Below are positions 34,752 to 42,357 of a stretch of DNA of 64,000 nt, one piece after another (within the stretch, counting starts at the first letter, position 1; each line of letters opens with the position of its first letter). Made by a program: the position numbers and the translations under genes. The notes beneath the pieces were generated by a model. That model saw only the letters and a list, made by a program, of their open reading frames with translations, ran no database searches and was not told the origin of the DNA. The DNA is taken from positions 479,001 through 543,000 of the forward strand of contig NZ_JACHMI010000001.1 of assembly GCF_014207985.1 (NCBI RefSeq), in the 5' to 3' direction. This DNA is from Nonomuraea rubra. GTDB taxonomy: Bacteria; Actinomycetota; Actinomycetes; Streptosporangiales; Streptosporangiaceae.

Positions 34752-36019
34752 TGCTGCAGCGACTTCGTGATCTCGGCGTTGAGCTGCGGGACCTTCGAGG
34801 CGTCACCGAAGACCGCCTCCCTGGCCAGCCGCAGCCACGGCCCCTGCGGGTCGTTGTAGGTCTGGCCGAAGCGCAGCGCGAACGGCGTCTGCCCCTTGGC
34901 CACCAGCGAGTTGATCATCACCACGCGCGGGTCCTCGGCCGAGTACTTGTTGCCGGCCAGGTCCGTACGCGCGAGCACGTCCTTGTTCTTGGCCATCACC
35001 TCGACCTGGGCCTGGTCGGAGACCGTCCAGTTGATGAACTCCCAGGCGGCGTCGGCGTTCTTGGAGGTGGCGGAGATGCCGAGCGAGTCGCCGCCCACGA
35101 ACGTGGACTCGCCGCCGTCGGGGCCGGCGATCGGGGTGACGCCGATCTTCATCTCCTTCGGCATCAGGCCGAGCGTGGTGGACGGCATCGGCATCACGCC
35201 GATCTCACCCTTGGGGAAGAAGCCGGTCCAGGTGGGGCCCTGCTCCTCCTTGGCGGTCGGCCCGGTGGCCTTCTTCTCGTACAGCTCGCGCCAGATCTTG
35301 AAGACCTCGGTCATGACCGGCTGGTCGTTCAGCGAGGTGGTGCCCTCGTCGTTCATGATCTGCGCGCCGGCGGCCCAGACGGACGGCCAGAACGTGAAGA
35401 CGTAGCAGCCGCCGCAGTTGCCGCCGAAGAAGGTGCCGTGCACCTTGCCGTCCTTGCCCAGCTTCTCCTGGATGGTGGTGGCGTGCTGGGCGAACTCCTT
35501 GAGCGACTTGGGGCCCTGCTCCGGGTCGAGGCCGGCCTTCTCGTACAGGTCCTTGTTCCAGAACCAGACCGACAGGTCGAGGGTGTGGGGCAGCGTGTAC
35601 TGCCGGTTGTCGAGCGTGCCGAGCTTCATGTGGGAGGGGGCGAGCTTGTCCTTGTACGGCAGGGCCGCGATCCTGTCCGTGATGTCCATGAACAGGCCCT
35701 GGGAGGTGTAGTTCGGGACGAAGATGACGTCTGCCGCGAACACGTCGGGAAGTTGCTTGGCACCGGCCGCGGCGGCGATGCGGGGCTGGTAGTTGTCCGT
35801 CGGGATGACGGTGAGCTTGACCTGGTTCTTGTGGGTCTTGTTGTACTCGGCGACCAGGCGCTCGCTCTGCGTCTGGGTGGCCGCGCGGGTCCACATGGTG
35901 ATCGTCACGGGACCGTCCGCCGGTTGTGCCCCGCCGCCACCACCGCCGCTACTGCCGCAGGCCGCCGCTGTGAGCGCTAACACACCGAGGAGGGAGATCC
36001 CGGCCAGCCTTCGTCTCAT
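34748..36019 (-). CDS. Extracellular sugar-binding lipoprotein
   Basis: A 423-residue solute-binding protein of the CUT1 group 1 type. It has a lipoprotein signal MRRRLAGISLLGVLALTAAAC (lipobox LTAAAC) and a Gly-rich tether. The mature part starts VTITMWTRAATQTQSERLVAEYNKTH. It captures the oligosaccharide for the two permeases, likely arabino- or other pentose-containing sugars given the GH127 partner. It heads the operon behind a clear promoter at 36050-36078. Confidence 0.9.
   Translation of the reverse strand: MRRRLAGISLLGVLALTAAACGSSGGGGGGAQPADGPVTITMWTRAATQTQSERLVAEYNKTHKNQVKLTVIPTDNYQPRIAAAAGAKQLPDVFAADVIFVPNYTSQGLFMDITDRIAALPYKDKLAPSHMKLGTLDNRQYTLPHTLDLSVWFWNKDLYEKAGLDPEQGPKSLKEFAQHATTIQEKLGKDGKVHGTFFGGNCGGCYVFTFWPSVWAAGAQIMNDEGTTSLNDQPVMTEVFKIWRELYEKKATGPTAKEEQGPTWTGFFPKGEIGVMPMPSTTLGLMPKEMKIGVTPIAGPDGGESTFVGGDSLGISATSKNADAAWEFINWTVSDQAQVEVMAKNKDVLARTDLAGNKYSAEDPRVVMINSLVAKGQTPFALRFGQTYNDPQGPWLRLAREAVFGDASKVPQLNAEITKSLQQ
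35967..35983 (-). promoter_or_regulatory. LacI-type operator inside the binding-protein signal-peptide coding
   Basis: The same 17-mer GTGTTAGCGCTCACAGC (here codons 13-18) as in the glycosidase gene, with central TGTTAGCGCTCACA dyad. It lies downstream of the promoter and start codon, where a bound repressor would block elongation. Confidence 0.6.
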
Positions 36020-36049
36020 GATGTGCTCCTGGACTTAAAGGTTTTCGGA

Positions 36050-36105
36050 AACGTAGAAGAAACATGAGCCCATGTCAATGGGTGCTAAGGTGCTAAGCGG
36101 TTCAC
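36050..36105. promoter_or_regulatory. Promoter and operator region of the sugar-transport operon
   Basis: On the minus strand TTGACA (36073-36078) and TACGTT (36050-36055) are 17 bases apart, a near-ideal housekeeping promoter for the binding-protein gene. Just upstream lie TGCTAAGG/TGCTAAGC repeats (36083-36098) and the loose dyad GTGAACCGCTTAGCAC (36090-36105, minus strand), also close to the LacI gene. It is probably a further LacI site. Confidence 0.6.
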
Positions 36106-36129
36106 AATTCACGAAAAGGGTTTCGACGT

Positions 36130-37143
36130 ATGGCGGGTAAGCGGGCGACCATCAACGACGTGGCCTCGCTGGCGGGGGTATCGATCGCCACGGCCTCCAA
36201 GGCGCTCAACGGGCGCCAGGACGTGCGGGCGGCCACGCGCGAACGCGTGCTCGCCGCCGCGGCCGAGCTCTCCTTCCAGCCGAACGCCCTGGCCAGAGGG
36301 CTGCTCTCGGGCCAGACCAGGACTGTCGGGCTGCTGACCTCCGACAGCGTCGGCCGGTTCGGCATCCCCGTGCTGCTGGGGGCCGAGGACGCGTTCGGCG
36401 CCGGGGAGATGGCGGTGCTGCTGTGCGACGCGCGCGGGGACGCGATCAGGGAGCAGCACCACCTGCGCGCCCTGCTGTCGCGGCGCGTGGACGGGCTGAT
36501 CGTGGTGGGGGAGAGCACGAACCCGCGGCCGTCCGTGAGCAAGGACCTGCCGGTGCCCGTGGTGTACGCGTACGGGCCGTCCGAGGACCCGTCGGACGTG
36601 TCGTTCGTCCCCGACGACGTGGGCGCGGCGGCGATGGCCGTCAACCACCTGCTCGCCCTGGGACGGCGGCGGATCGCGCACGTCACCGGGCCCGCCCACT
36701 ACAAGGCGGCCCGCGACCGCGAGGAGGGGCTGCGCCGGGCGCTGGCCGAGGCCGGGGTCCAGCAGGCGGGGCAGACGTTGTCAGGGGTGTGGTCGCAGCG
36801 GTGGGGGCGGCACGCGGCCGAGATGTTGCTGATGGCCGAGCCGGAGATCGACGCGGTGTTCTGCGGCAGCGACCAGATCGCGGCCGGGTTCGTGGAGGCC
36901 GTGCGCGAGCGCGGGCGGCGGGTGCCCGACGACCTCGCGGTGGTCGGCTACGACAACTGGGAGGTGCTCTCCACCGAGACGCGGCCCGCGCTGACGACCG
37001 TGGACATGAACCTGGAGGTGCTGGGCCGGACCGCGGCGCAACACCTCTTCGCTGCCATCGACGGCAAGGCCACGCCCGGGGTGCACACGCTGCCCTGCCA
37101 ACTCGTGATCCGAGACTCCACCTCGCCGCCCGGGGTCTCCTAA
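36130..37143 (+). CDS. LacI-family regulator of the sugar locus
   Basis: A 337-residue LacI protein. HTH/hinge: ATINDVASLAGVSIATASKALNGRQDVRAATRERVL. Effector domain: VGLLTSDSVGRFGIPVLLGAEDAF, DAVFCGSDQIAAGFVEAVRERGRRVPDDLAVVGYDN. It is divergent from the sugar-binding operon with its promoter and dyads in the gap, and two identical dyads lie within the operon genes. It is the likely local repressor, released by an imported sugar. Confidence 0.92.
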   Translation: MAGKRATINDVASLAGVSIATASKALNGRQDVRAATRERVLAAAAELSFQPNALARGLLSGQTRTVGLLTSDSVGRFGIPVLLGAEDAFGAGEMAVLLCDARGDAIREQHHLRALLSRRVDGLIVVGESTNPRPSVSKDLPVPVVYAYGPSEDPSDVSFVPDDVGAAAMAVNHLLALGRRRIAHVTGPAHYKAARDREEGLRRALAEAGVQQAGQTLSGVWSQRWGRHAAEMLLMAEPEIDAVFCGSDQIAAGFVEAVRERGRRVPDDLAVVGYDNWEVLSTETRPALTTVDMNLEVLGRTAAQHLFAAIDGKATPGVHTLPCQLVIRDSTSPPGVS

Positions 37144-37157
37144 CCTGCGGGTAACCA

Positions 37158-37173
37158 CGCACTTCAAAGTGCG
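37158..37173. promoter_or_regulatory. Inverted repeat upstream of the imine-reductase-like/HxlR operon
   Basis: CGCACTT-CA-AAGTGCG is a perfect 7-bp inverted repeat with 2-base centre, 41 bases before the start at 37214. It is a plausible operator for the HxlR regulator encoded two genes down. Confidence 0.55.
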
Positions 37174-37213
37174 TTCTTGTAGCGCGAACCGGGCCGCGGC
37201 AACAGTGGTGCGC

Positions 37214-38017
37214 ATGAACGAACACGTGAGCATCCTCGGACTGGGAGCCATGGGGCGCGCGCTGGCGAGCGCGCTCCTCGCGGCCGGTCGCGAAGTGACG
37301 GTCTGGAACCGTACCCCCGGGAAGGCGGGCGGGCTCGGCGCGCGGGAGGCGTCGAGCGTGGAAGAGGCGATCGAGGCGGGCGACCTCACGGTGGTCTGCC
37401 TGCTGGACGACGCCAGCGTGCGCGAGACGCTGGCCCCGGTGGCGCCGAAGCTGGACGGCGCCACCCTGGTCAACCTCACCAGCGGCTCCGCACGGCAGGC
37501 ACGCCGGCTCGCCGGCTGGCTGGACGGGCACGGGGTTCGGCTCCTCGCCGGCGGCATCATGGCGGTGCCCCCGACGGTGGGCACCGACGGCGCCTTCATC
37601 CTCTACAGCGGCGCCCGCGACCTGTTCGACCGGGTCGCCCCCGTGCTCGCGCCCATCGGCCGTCCTCAGTGGGTGGGCGCGGACCCCGGCTTCGCGGCGC
37701 TGTACGACATGGCGGCCCTCAGCGGCATGTACGGCATGAGCGCCGGAGCGGACCACGCCGTGACCATGGTCCACCGCGAGGGCGGCGACGTGGAGGCGTT
37801 CAAGCGCGAGGTGCTGGGGCCGTGGATGGAGCAGATGCTCCCGTTCATGGTGGGCGGCGCCGACATGAGCGAGTCCGTTCCCGAGGAGTACAACCCCGCG
37901 ATGCAGGCGACCGGCCTGGAGAACATGCTCGCCGCCTCCCAGGAGGCGGGCGTGCCGGAGGACCTCGCCGGCCACCTGCGCGCGTCGCTGTGGCGGATGC
38001 GCCGCGCCGCCGCCTGA
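37214..38017 (+). CDS. NAD(P)-dependent imine-reductase-like oxidoreductase
   Basis: A 267-residue beta-hydroxyacid-dehydrogenase/IRED-type protein. The Rossmann motif VSILGLGAMGRALA is near residues 5-18, VWNRTPGKA indicates NADPH preference, and VVCLLDDASVRETL plus an all-helical C-terminal domain (GMYGMSAGADHAVTMV) fit the IRED group. The usual catalytic Lys or Asp position is occupied by D/Y-rich sequence as in IREDs. ATG 37214 is chosen; longer in-frame starts run into the operator. Five bases separate it from the HxlR gene. Confidence 0.85.
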   Translation: MNEHVSILGLGAMGRALASALLAAGREVTVWNRTPGKAGGLGAREASSVEEAIEAGDLTVVCLLDDASVRETLAPVAPKLDGATLVNLTSGSARQARRLAGWLDGHGVRLLAGGIMAVPPTVGTDGAFILYSGARDLFDRVAPVLAPIGRPQWVGADPGFAALYDMAALSGMYGMSAGADHAVTMVHREGGDVEAFKREVLGPWMEQMLPFMVGGADMSESVPEEYNPAMQATGLENMLAASQEAGVPEDLAGHLRASLWRMRRAAA

Positions 38018-38022
38018 CTACC

Positions 38023-38376
38023 ATGGGGCCGGTGCGTAACCCGCCCTACATCTGCGCCCTCGACGCCGCCATGGACGTCGTCGACGGCAAGTGGAAAGCG
38101 CTGATCCTGTGGGCGCTGGACGAGCGGCTGCGCCGCTTCGGCGAACTGCGCCGCAGCCTGCCCGGCATCAGCGAGAAGGTCCTCGCCCAGCAACTGCGCG
38201 AGCTGGAGGCGGACGGGATCGTCCGGCGGACCGTGTTCGACGAGACGGTGCCCCGGGTCGAGTACGAGCTGACGGACGCCGGGGTCGCGCTCTACGCGGC
38301 GCTGGGCGCCCTGGGGGAGTGGGGCGCCCGCCGCATGAACGAGCTCGGCCTCGTCCCCACCCACGGCGAGGAGTGA
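38023..38376 (+). CDS. HxlR-family transcriptional regulator
   Basis: A 117-residue winged-HTH regulator of the HxlR type: CALDAAMDVVDGKWKALILWAL, RRFGELRRSLPGISEKVLAQQLRELEADGIVRR, then the wing EYELTDAG. The usual single N-terminal Cys (YICALD) is present and may sense thiol-reactive or quinone compounds. It is co-directional and nearly contiguous with the reductase gene, implying joint control. An alternative start is GTG 38032. Confidence 0.9.
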   Translation: MGPVRNPPYICALDAAMDVVDGKWKALILWALDERLRRFGELRRSLPGISEKVLAQQLRELEADGIVRRTVFDETVPRVEYELTDAGVALYAALGALGEWGARRMNELGLVPTHGEE

Positions 38377-38381
38377 AGAGC

Positions 38382-38403
38382 GGGCCGCCCCGGAGGGCGG
38401 CCC
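38382..38403. terminator. Bidirectional terminator hairpin
   Basis: GGGCCGCCC (38382-38390) pairs with GGGCGGCCC (38395-38403) around a CGGA loop, in the 37-base gap between the converging HxlR and mannanase genes. Confidence 0.75.
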
Positions 38404-38413
38404 TGGGTGTCCG

Positions 38414-40018
38414 TCAGGAGGCCGCGCAGGTGTACGAGCCGACCGTGGCGGTGTTCCCGCCCGGGCGGCTGACCTGGAAGCCGAAGCCGGTGCTGCCTCC
38501 CCCTCCCACGGTGCCGTTGTAGCCGGCGTTCTTCGCTGTGACCGTCTGCCCGCTGGTCGTCACCGTGGCGTTCCACGACCCGGCCAGCGTGTGCCCGGCG
38601 GGAAGCGTGAAGGTGACGGTCCAGCCGGTGATGCCCGACGTGCCGGTGTTGGTGACCGTGACCGGCTGGACGACGTAGCCGCCGCTCCACTGGCTCTGCA
38701 CGGTGCCGGCGGCCGTGCAGCCGCCGTTCCCGCCGCCGGAGGTGGTGGTGAAGGTGGTGGTGGCCGAGGCGGTGGACTGGTTGCCCGCGCCGTCACGCGC
38801 CCGGACGTACACCTGGTACTGGGTGGCGGGCGTCAGGCCGGTGAGGCTGACGGAGTTGGTGGTGGTCGAGCCGAGCAGCGGGTCGGTGCTGCCCTGCTCG
38901 CGGTAGACGTCGTAGCCCGCCAGCCCGGAGCCGCCGGCGTCGGTGGAGGCCGTCCAGGTCAGGGTGGCGCCGGTGGAGGTGACCCCGGACGACGACGGGG
39001 TGCCGGGTGTGGTCGGGGCGGTGGTGTCGGTGCCGCCGCCGAAGAAGGTGGCCTCGCGGGAGGTGGCCGCGATGCCGTTGGCGCCGTTGAAGATGCGCTG
39101 GCCCCAGGAGGTGAGCGCGGTCGGGGAGAAGTTGGTGACCATGTCGAGGTACTCGACGCCGCCGCCGTTGCCGCTCCACGACCAGCCGATGTAGCCGAGG
39201 CCGCGCGAGACGGCCTGCGCCATGATGGTGTCCTCGTCCGGGTTGCCGTCGGAGTGGTTGTGGCCGAACTCGCCGATCACCAGCGGCAGCCCGGCGGTCT
39301 GGAAGGCGTCCAGGTAGGCGGTGATCTCGGCGGCGGTGTCGAAGACGCCGTACATGTGGACCGAGAACACCGTGTTCTGCTGCGTGTCCGCGGCGGCGAC
39401 GGTGCGGGCGTTGTCACGCATGGTGAACTGCCAGTCCTGGCCCCAGTTGGGCGCGTCCACCATCAGCATGTGCTGGAAGCCGAGGGTGCGCATGCGGGTG
39501 ATCGCGCTCGTGGTCGCGGCGGTCCAGGCGGAGACGTTGTTGTTGCCGTACGGCTCGTTGCCGATGTTGACGATGATGAAGTTCTCGGTGCCGGTCAGGG
39601 CGCTGCGGACGCTGCTCCAGTAGTCGACCGCCTGGTCGAGCGTGTACGCGCCGCTCTGCTCGCCGTACCCGGTGGTGTCGTGGTTCTCAAGCACGCATAT
39701 TAACCGGTTCTGTCGGCACAGGGAGACGACGTTGGCCACGTCGGAGGCGCTGTTCGGGGTCCACCGGCCGCCGCTGAGCACCACGCGCACGGTGTTGGCG
39801 CGCAGCGCCTTGATGTTGGCGAAGGAGCCCGTCTGGTTCGTGTACCAGGTGTGCGCGTGGCTGACGCCGCGCATGACGAACGCGTTCCCGTTGGCCTCCA
39901 GAATCCTGGTGCCGCTGACCCGGAGCCCGACCGCGGCGTGGGCGGGAGCCGGGACGATCAGCATCGAGACGAGCAGCGACAGGAGCGCCGCCGCCGCGAG
40001 CCCGAGTCGTTTGATCAT
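38414..40018 (-). CDS. Secreted GH5 mannanase-like enzyme with Fn3 and CBM2
   Basis: A 534-residue exported enzyme. The signal peptide ends APAHA. The GH5 barrel has acid/base Glu in IVNIGNEPYGNN and nucleophile Glu in VIGEFGHNHSDGNPDEDT, a pattern of subfamily 8 beta-mannanases (inferred). An Fn3 module follows (TPSSSGVTSTGATLTWTAST...GLTPATQYQVYVRARDGAGN), then a C-terminal CBM2 (GTVQSQWSGGYVVQPVTVTN...TGWTVTFTLPAGHTLAGSW...YNGTVGGGGSTGFGFQ). ATG 40018 follows AGAAGGG. A LacI-type palindrome lies 21 bases upstream and a copy of its core lies inside the gene. Confidence 0.88.
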   Translation of the reverse strand: MIKRLGLAAAALLSLLVSMLIVPAPAHAAVGLRVSGTRILEANGNAFVMRGVSHAHTWYTNQTGSFANIKALRANTVRVVLSGGRWTPNSASDVANVVSLCRQNRLICVLENHDTTGYGEQSGAYTLDQAVDYWSSVRSALTGTENFIIVNIGNEPYGNNNVSAWTAATTSAITRMRTLGFQHMLMVDAPNWGQDWQFTMRDNARTVAAADTQQNTVFSVHMYGVFDTAAEITAYLDAFQTAGLPLVIGEFGHNHSDGNPDEDTIMAQAVSRGLGYIGWSWSGNGGGVEYLDMVTNFSPTALTSWGQRIFNGANGIAATSREATFFGGGTDTTAPTTPGTPSSSGVTSTGATLTWTASTDAGGSGLAGYDVYREQGSTDPLLGSTTTNSVSLTGLTPATQYQVYVRARDGAGNQSTASATTTFTTTSGGGNGGCTAAGTVQSQWSGGYVVQPVTVTNTGTSGITGWTVTFTLPAGHTLAGSWNATVTTSGQTVTAKNAGYNGTVGGGGSTGFGFQVSRPGGNTATVGSYTCAAS

Positions 40019-40038
40019 GGGGGGTGCCCTTCTGGTTG

Positions 40039-40049
40039 TTAACCGGTTA
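40039..40049. promoter_or_regulatory. LacI-type operator upstream of the mannanase-like gene
   Basis: TTAACCGGTTA contains the perfect palindrome TAACCGGTTA, the most common LacI-family core, 21 bases before the start codon. A second TTAACCGGTT lies inside the gene at 39710-39719. Confidence 0.65.
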
Positions 40050-40138
40050 GGTATCGGGCACATGGTCTGCGGAAACCGCCCCGATGTACAGGAAGGCGAG
40101 GCCGGACGGTCAGGAATGCCTGGAGAGGGGTGAAACTT

Positions 40139-40795
40139 TCACTCGTCCCTGAGCGTGGGCAGGCCGGCCGCGAGGGCTCTGAGCGCGCGGACGAGCGTGG
40201 GCAGCAGCACGGGGCAGGACGCCGCCAGCTCGGGGTCCTCGGCGTACACCTGGGCGAGCGCGGGCGGCGGGTTGGACGCCGGATAGAGCATGCCGGCCAG
40301 GCCGCTGGCGGCGGCGGCCAGCTCGCCTCCCTCGCGCTCGGTCAGGTCGGTCACGGCGGCGATCGCGACGCCCATCTCGGCGAGCCGGTCGTGCACCGCG
40401 TGCTTGAACGCGCGCGCCGCGGGGACCGACACGTTGTGCTCCAGGCTGGTGGAGGTGTGGCTGAGCAGGTCGCAGAAGAGCGGCCGGTCGCAGACCGTCT
40501 CGGCCAGCACGGTCACCGCCGCCTCCGCGGAGCCGGCCGTGCGCAGCCGGTCGGAGGCGGCCTCGGCCCACTGCCCCCACTCCTCGATGAGCAGCTCCAG
40601 ATAGATCTCCTCGCGGGTACCGAAATACCGCACGATGTTCGACTTGGCCAGCCCGACGGCCTCGGCCACGGCGCCCAGGCTCACGTTGCGTACTCCGGAG
40701 GCGCGGGCGAGCTCGCGGGCGGCGGCGAGGATGGCCTCGCGCCGCTGCTGCTTGTGCTCAGGCCGCCTGGCCCGGAGGAATGCCGACCGTGTCAT
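40139..40795 (-). CDS. TetR-family transcriptional regulator
   Basis: A 218-residue TetR repressor: HTH AILAAARELARASGVRNVSLGAVAEAVGLAKSNIVRYFGTREEIYLELL, followed by a helical ligand domain. It is divergent from the molybdenum hydroxylase operon, with an inverted repeat and flanking direct repeats between them. It is most likely the repressor of that operon. Confidence 0.9.
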   Translation of the reverse strand: MTRSAFLRARRPEHKQQRREAILAAARELARASGVRNVSLGAVAEAVGLAKSNIVRYFGTREEIYLELLIEEWGQWAEAASDRLRTAGSAEAAVTVLAETVCDRPLFCDLLSHTSTSLEHNVSVPAARAFKHAVHDRLAEMGVAIAAVTDLTEREGGELAAAASGLAGMLYPASNPPPALAQVYAEDPELAASCPVLLPTLVRALRALAAGLPTLRDE

Positions 40796-40827
40796 GTCGT
40801 CATCAGCATACTGGCGCCGATTTAAAA

Positions 40828-40860
40828 GAACACCGTTCCCTTGTTAAGGGAACACCGTTC
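40828..40860. promoter_or_regulatory. Composite operator of the molybdenum hydroxylase operon
   Basis: GTTCCCTTGTTAAGGGAAC (40835-40853) is a perfect inverted repeat with 8-bp arms. It is flanked by two copies of GAACACCGTTC (40828-40838 and 40850-40860), 22 bp apart. The palindromic and direct elements share the GTTC/GAAC half-sites, so two repressor dimers could bind on one face. Confidence 0.7.
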
Positions 40861-40894
40861 TGTTAGCGTCCGGTGCATAGCCGGGAGGATACGA

Positions 40895-41368
40895 GTGACC
40901 GAGATACGGATGAAGGTGAACGGCTCCGTCGAGTCCCTCGACGTCGAGCCGTGGGTGAGCCTGCTCGACGCGCTGCGCGAGCGGCTCGGGCTCACCGGCC
41001 CCAAGAAGGGCTGTGACCAGGGCGCCTGCGGCGCTTGCACGGTGCTCGCCGACGGCGTGCGGATCAACGCGTGCCTGGCGCTGGCCGTCCAGTACGACGG
41101 CAGGGAGATCACCACGATCGAGGGGGTGGCGCACCCGCTGCAGGAGGCGTTCGTACGCAACGACGGGCTCCAGTGCGGCTACTGCACCCCGGGCCAGATC
41201 TGCTCGGCGATCGGCATGCTGGCCGAGTACGAGGCCGGCATGCCCAGCGCCGTGCCCGAGTCGAGCGGCCTCGACGAGGCCCAGATCAGGGAGCGCATGA
41301 GCGGCAACCTGTGCCGCTGCGGCGCCTACAACGGCATCATGGACGCGATCAAGGAGGTCTCGGGATGA
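40895..41368 (+). CDS. Molybdenum hydroxylase small subunit, two [2Fe-2S] clusters
   Basis: A 157-residue iron-sulfur subunit of the xanthine-dehydrogenase family (PaoA/CoxS type). The plant-type ferredoxin cluster is [12 protein letters not shown] with its fourth Cys in INACLAL, and the second cluster uses CGYCTPGQ and CRCGAYN. It passes electrons from the Mo centre to FAD. GTG 40895 has GGGAGG 6 bases upstream. It opens a three-gene ATGA-coupled operon. No twin-arginine signal is present, so it should be cytosolic. Confidence 0.92.
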   Translation: MTEIRMKVNGSVESLDVEPWVSLLDALRERLGLTGPKKGCDQGACGACTVLADGVRINACLALAVQYDGREITTIEGVAHPLQEAFVRNDGLQCGYCTPGQICSAIGMLAEYEAGMPSAVPESSGLDEAQIRERMSGNLCRCGAYNGIMDAIKEVSG

Positions 41369-42357
41369 GACCGTTCGCGTACGTCAAGCCCGCCGACGCG
41401 GCGGAGGCCGTCCGCGTGGCCGCCGAGCCGGGCGCCAGGTTCCTCGGCGGCGGCACCAACCTGGTGGACCTCATGCGCGAGGGCATCGAACGCCCCGACA
41501 CCGTCGTGGACGTGACCGGCCTGCCGTTCGACACCGTGGACGAGCTGCCCGGCGGCGGGCTGCGGATCGGCGCGCTCGTCCGCAACAGTGCCCTGGCCGC
41601 CGACCATCGGGTGCGCACCCGCTACCCGATGGTGTCGCAGGCGCTGCTGTCCGGAGCCTCCGCCCAGCTCCGCAACATGGCCACCGTGGGCGGCAACCTG
41701 CTGCAACGCACCCGCTGCCCGTACTTCTACGACCACGCCTCGGCCTGCAACAAGCGCTCCCCCGGCGCCGGCTGCGACGCGCTCGACGGGTTCAACCGGG
41801 GCACGGCGATCCTGGGCGTCAGCGAGAGCTGCGTGGCCGCGCACCCGTCCGACCTGTGCGTGGCGCTGGCCGCCCTCGACGCGGTCGTCGAGGTGCAGGG
41901 CCCGGACGGCACCCGGCGCGTCCCCATGGCCGGCTTCCACCAGTTGCCCGGTGACACCCCGGACGTCGAGACCGCGCTGGCCCCCGGCGACCTGGTCACG
42001 GCGGTCGAGCTGCCGGCCGCGCCGGTCGCGGCCAACTCCCGCTACCGCAAGGTCCGCGACCGGGCGTCGTACGCGTTCGCCCTCGTCTCGGTGGCGGCGG
42101 CGCTGGAGGTGCGCGACGGCACGGTCACCGACGTGCGCCTGGCGCTGGGCGGCGTCGCGCCCAAGCCGTGGCGGGCCACACAGGCCGAGCGGCTGCTGGT
42201 CGGCGGCCCGGCCGACGAGACCGCCTTCCGGCGCGCCGCCGAGGCGGAGCTGGCGGAGGCCACCACCAGGCAGGGCAACGCCTTCAAGCCCCGCCTCGCC
42301 GTGGCCACGATCACCGCCACGCTGCGCGACCTGAACGGGGGAGTGACGGCCCGATGA
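41365..42357 (+). CDS. Molybdenum hydroxylase FAD subunit with extra 4Fe-4S motif
   Basis: A 330-residue FAD-binding subunit (CoxM/PaoB type). The FAD motifs are [14 protein letters not shown] and [17 protein letters not shown]. An insert [24 protein letters not shown] supplies four Cys, a pattern known in PaoB, where it binds a [4Fe-4S] cluster. The C-terminal domain ([21 protein letters not shown]) is typical. ATG 41365 overlaps the previous stop (ATGA). Acts between the FeS and Mo subunits. Confidence 0.9.
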   Translation: MRPFAYVKPADAAEAVRVAAEPGARFLGGGTNLVDLMREGIERPDTVVDVTGLPFDTVDELPGGGLRIGALVRNSALAADHRVRTRYPMVSQALLSGASAQLRNMATVGGNLLQRTRCPYFYDHASACNKRSPGAGCDALDGFNRGTAILGVSESCVAAHPSDLCVALAALDAVVEVQGPDGTRRVPMAGFHQLPGDTPDVETALAPGDLVTAVELPAAPVAANSRYRKVRDRASYAFALVSVAAALEVRDGTVTDVRLALGGVAPKPWRATQAERLLVGGPADETAFRRAAEAELAEATTRQGNAFKPRLAVATITATLRDLNGGVTAR

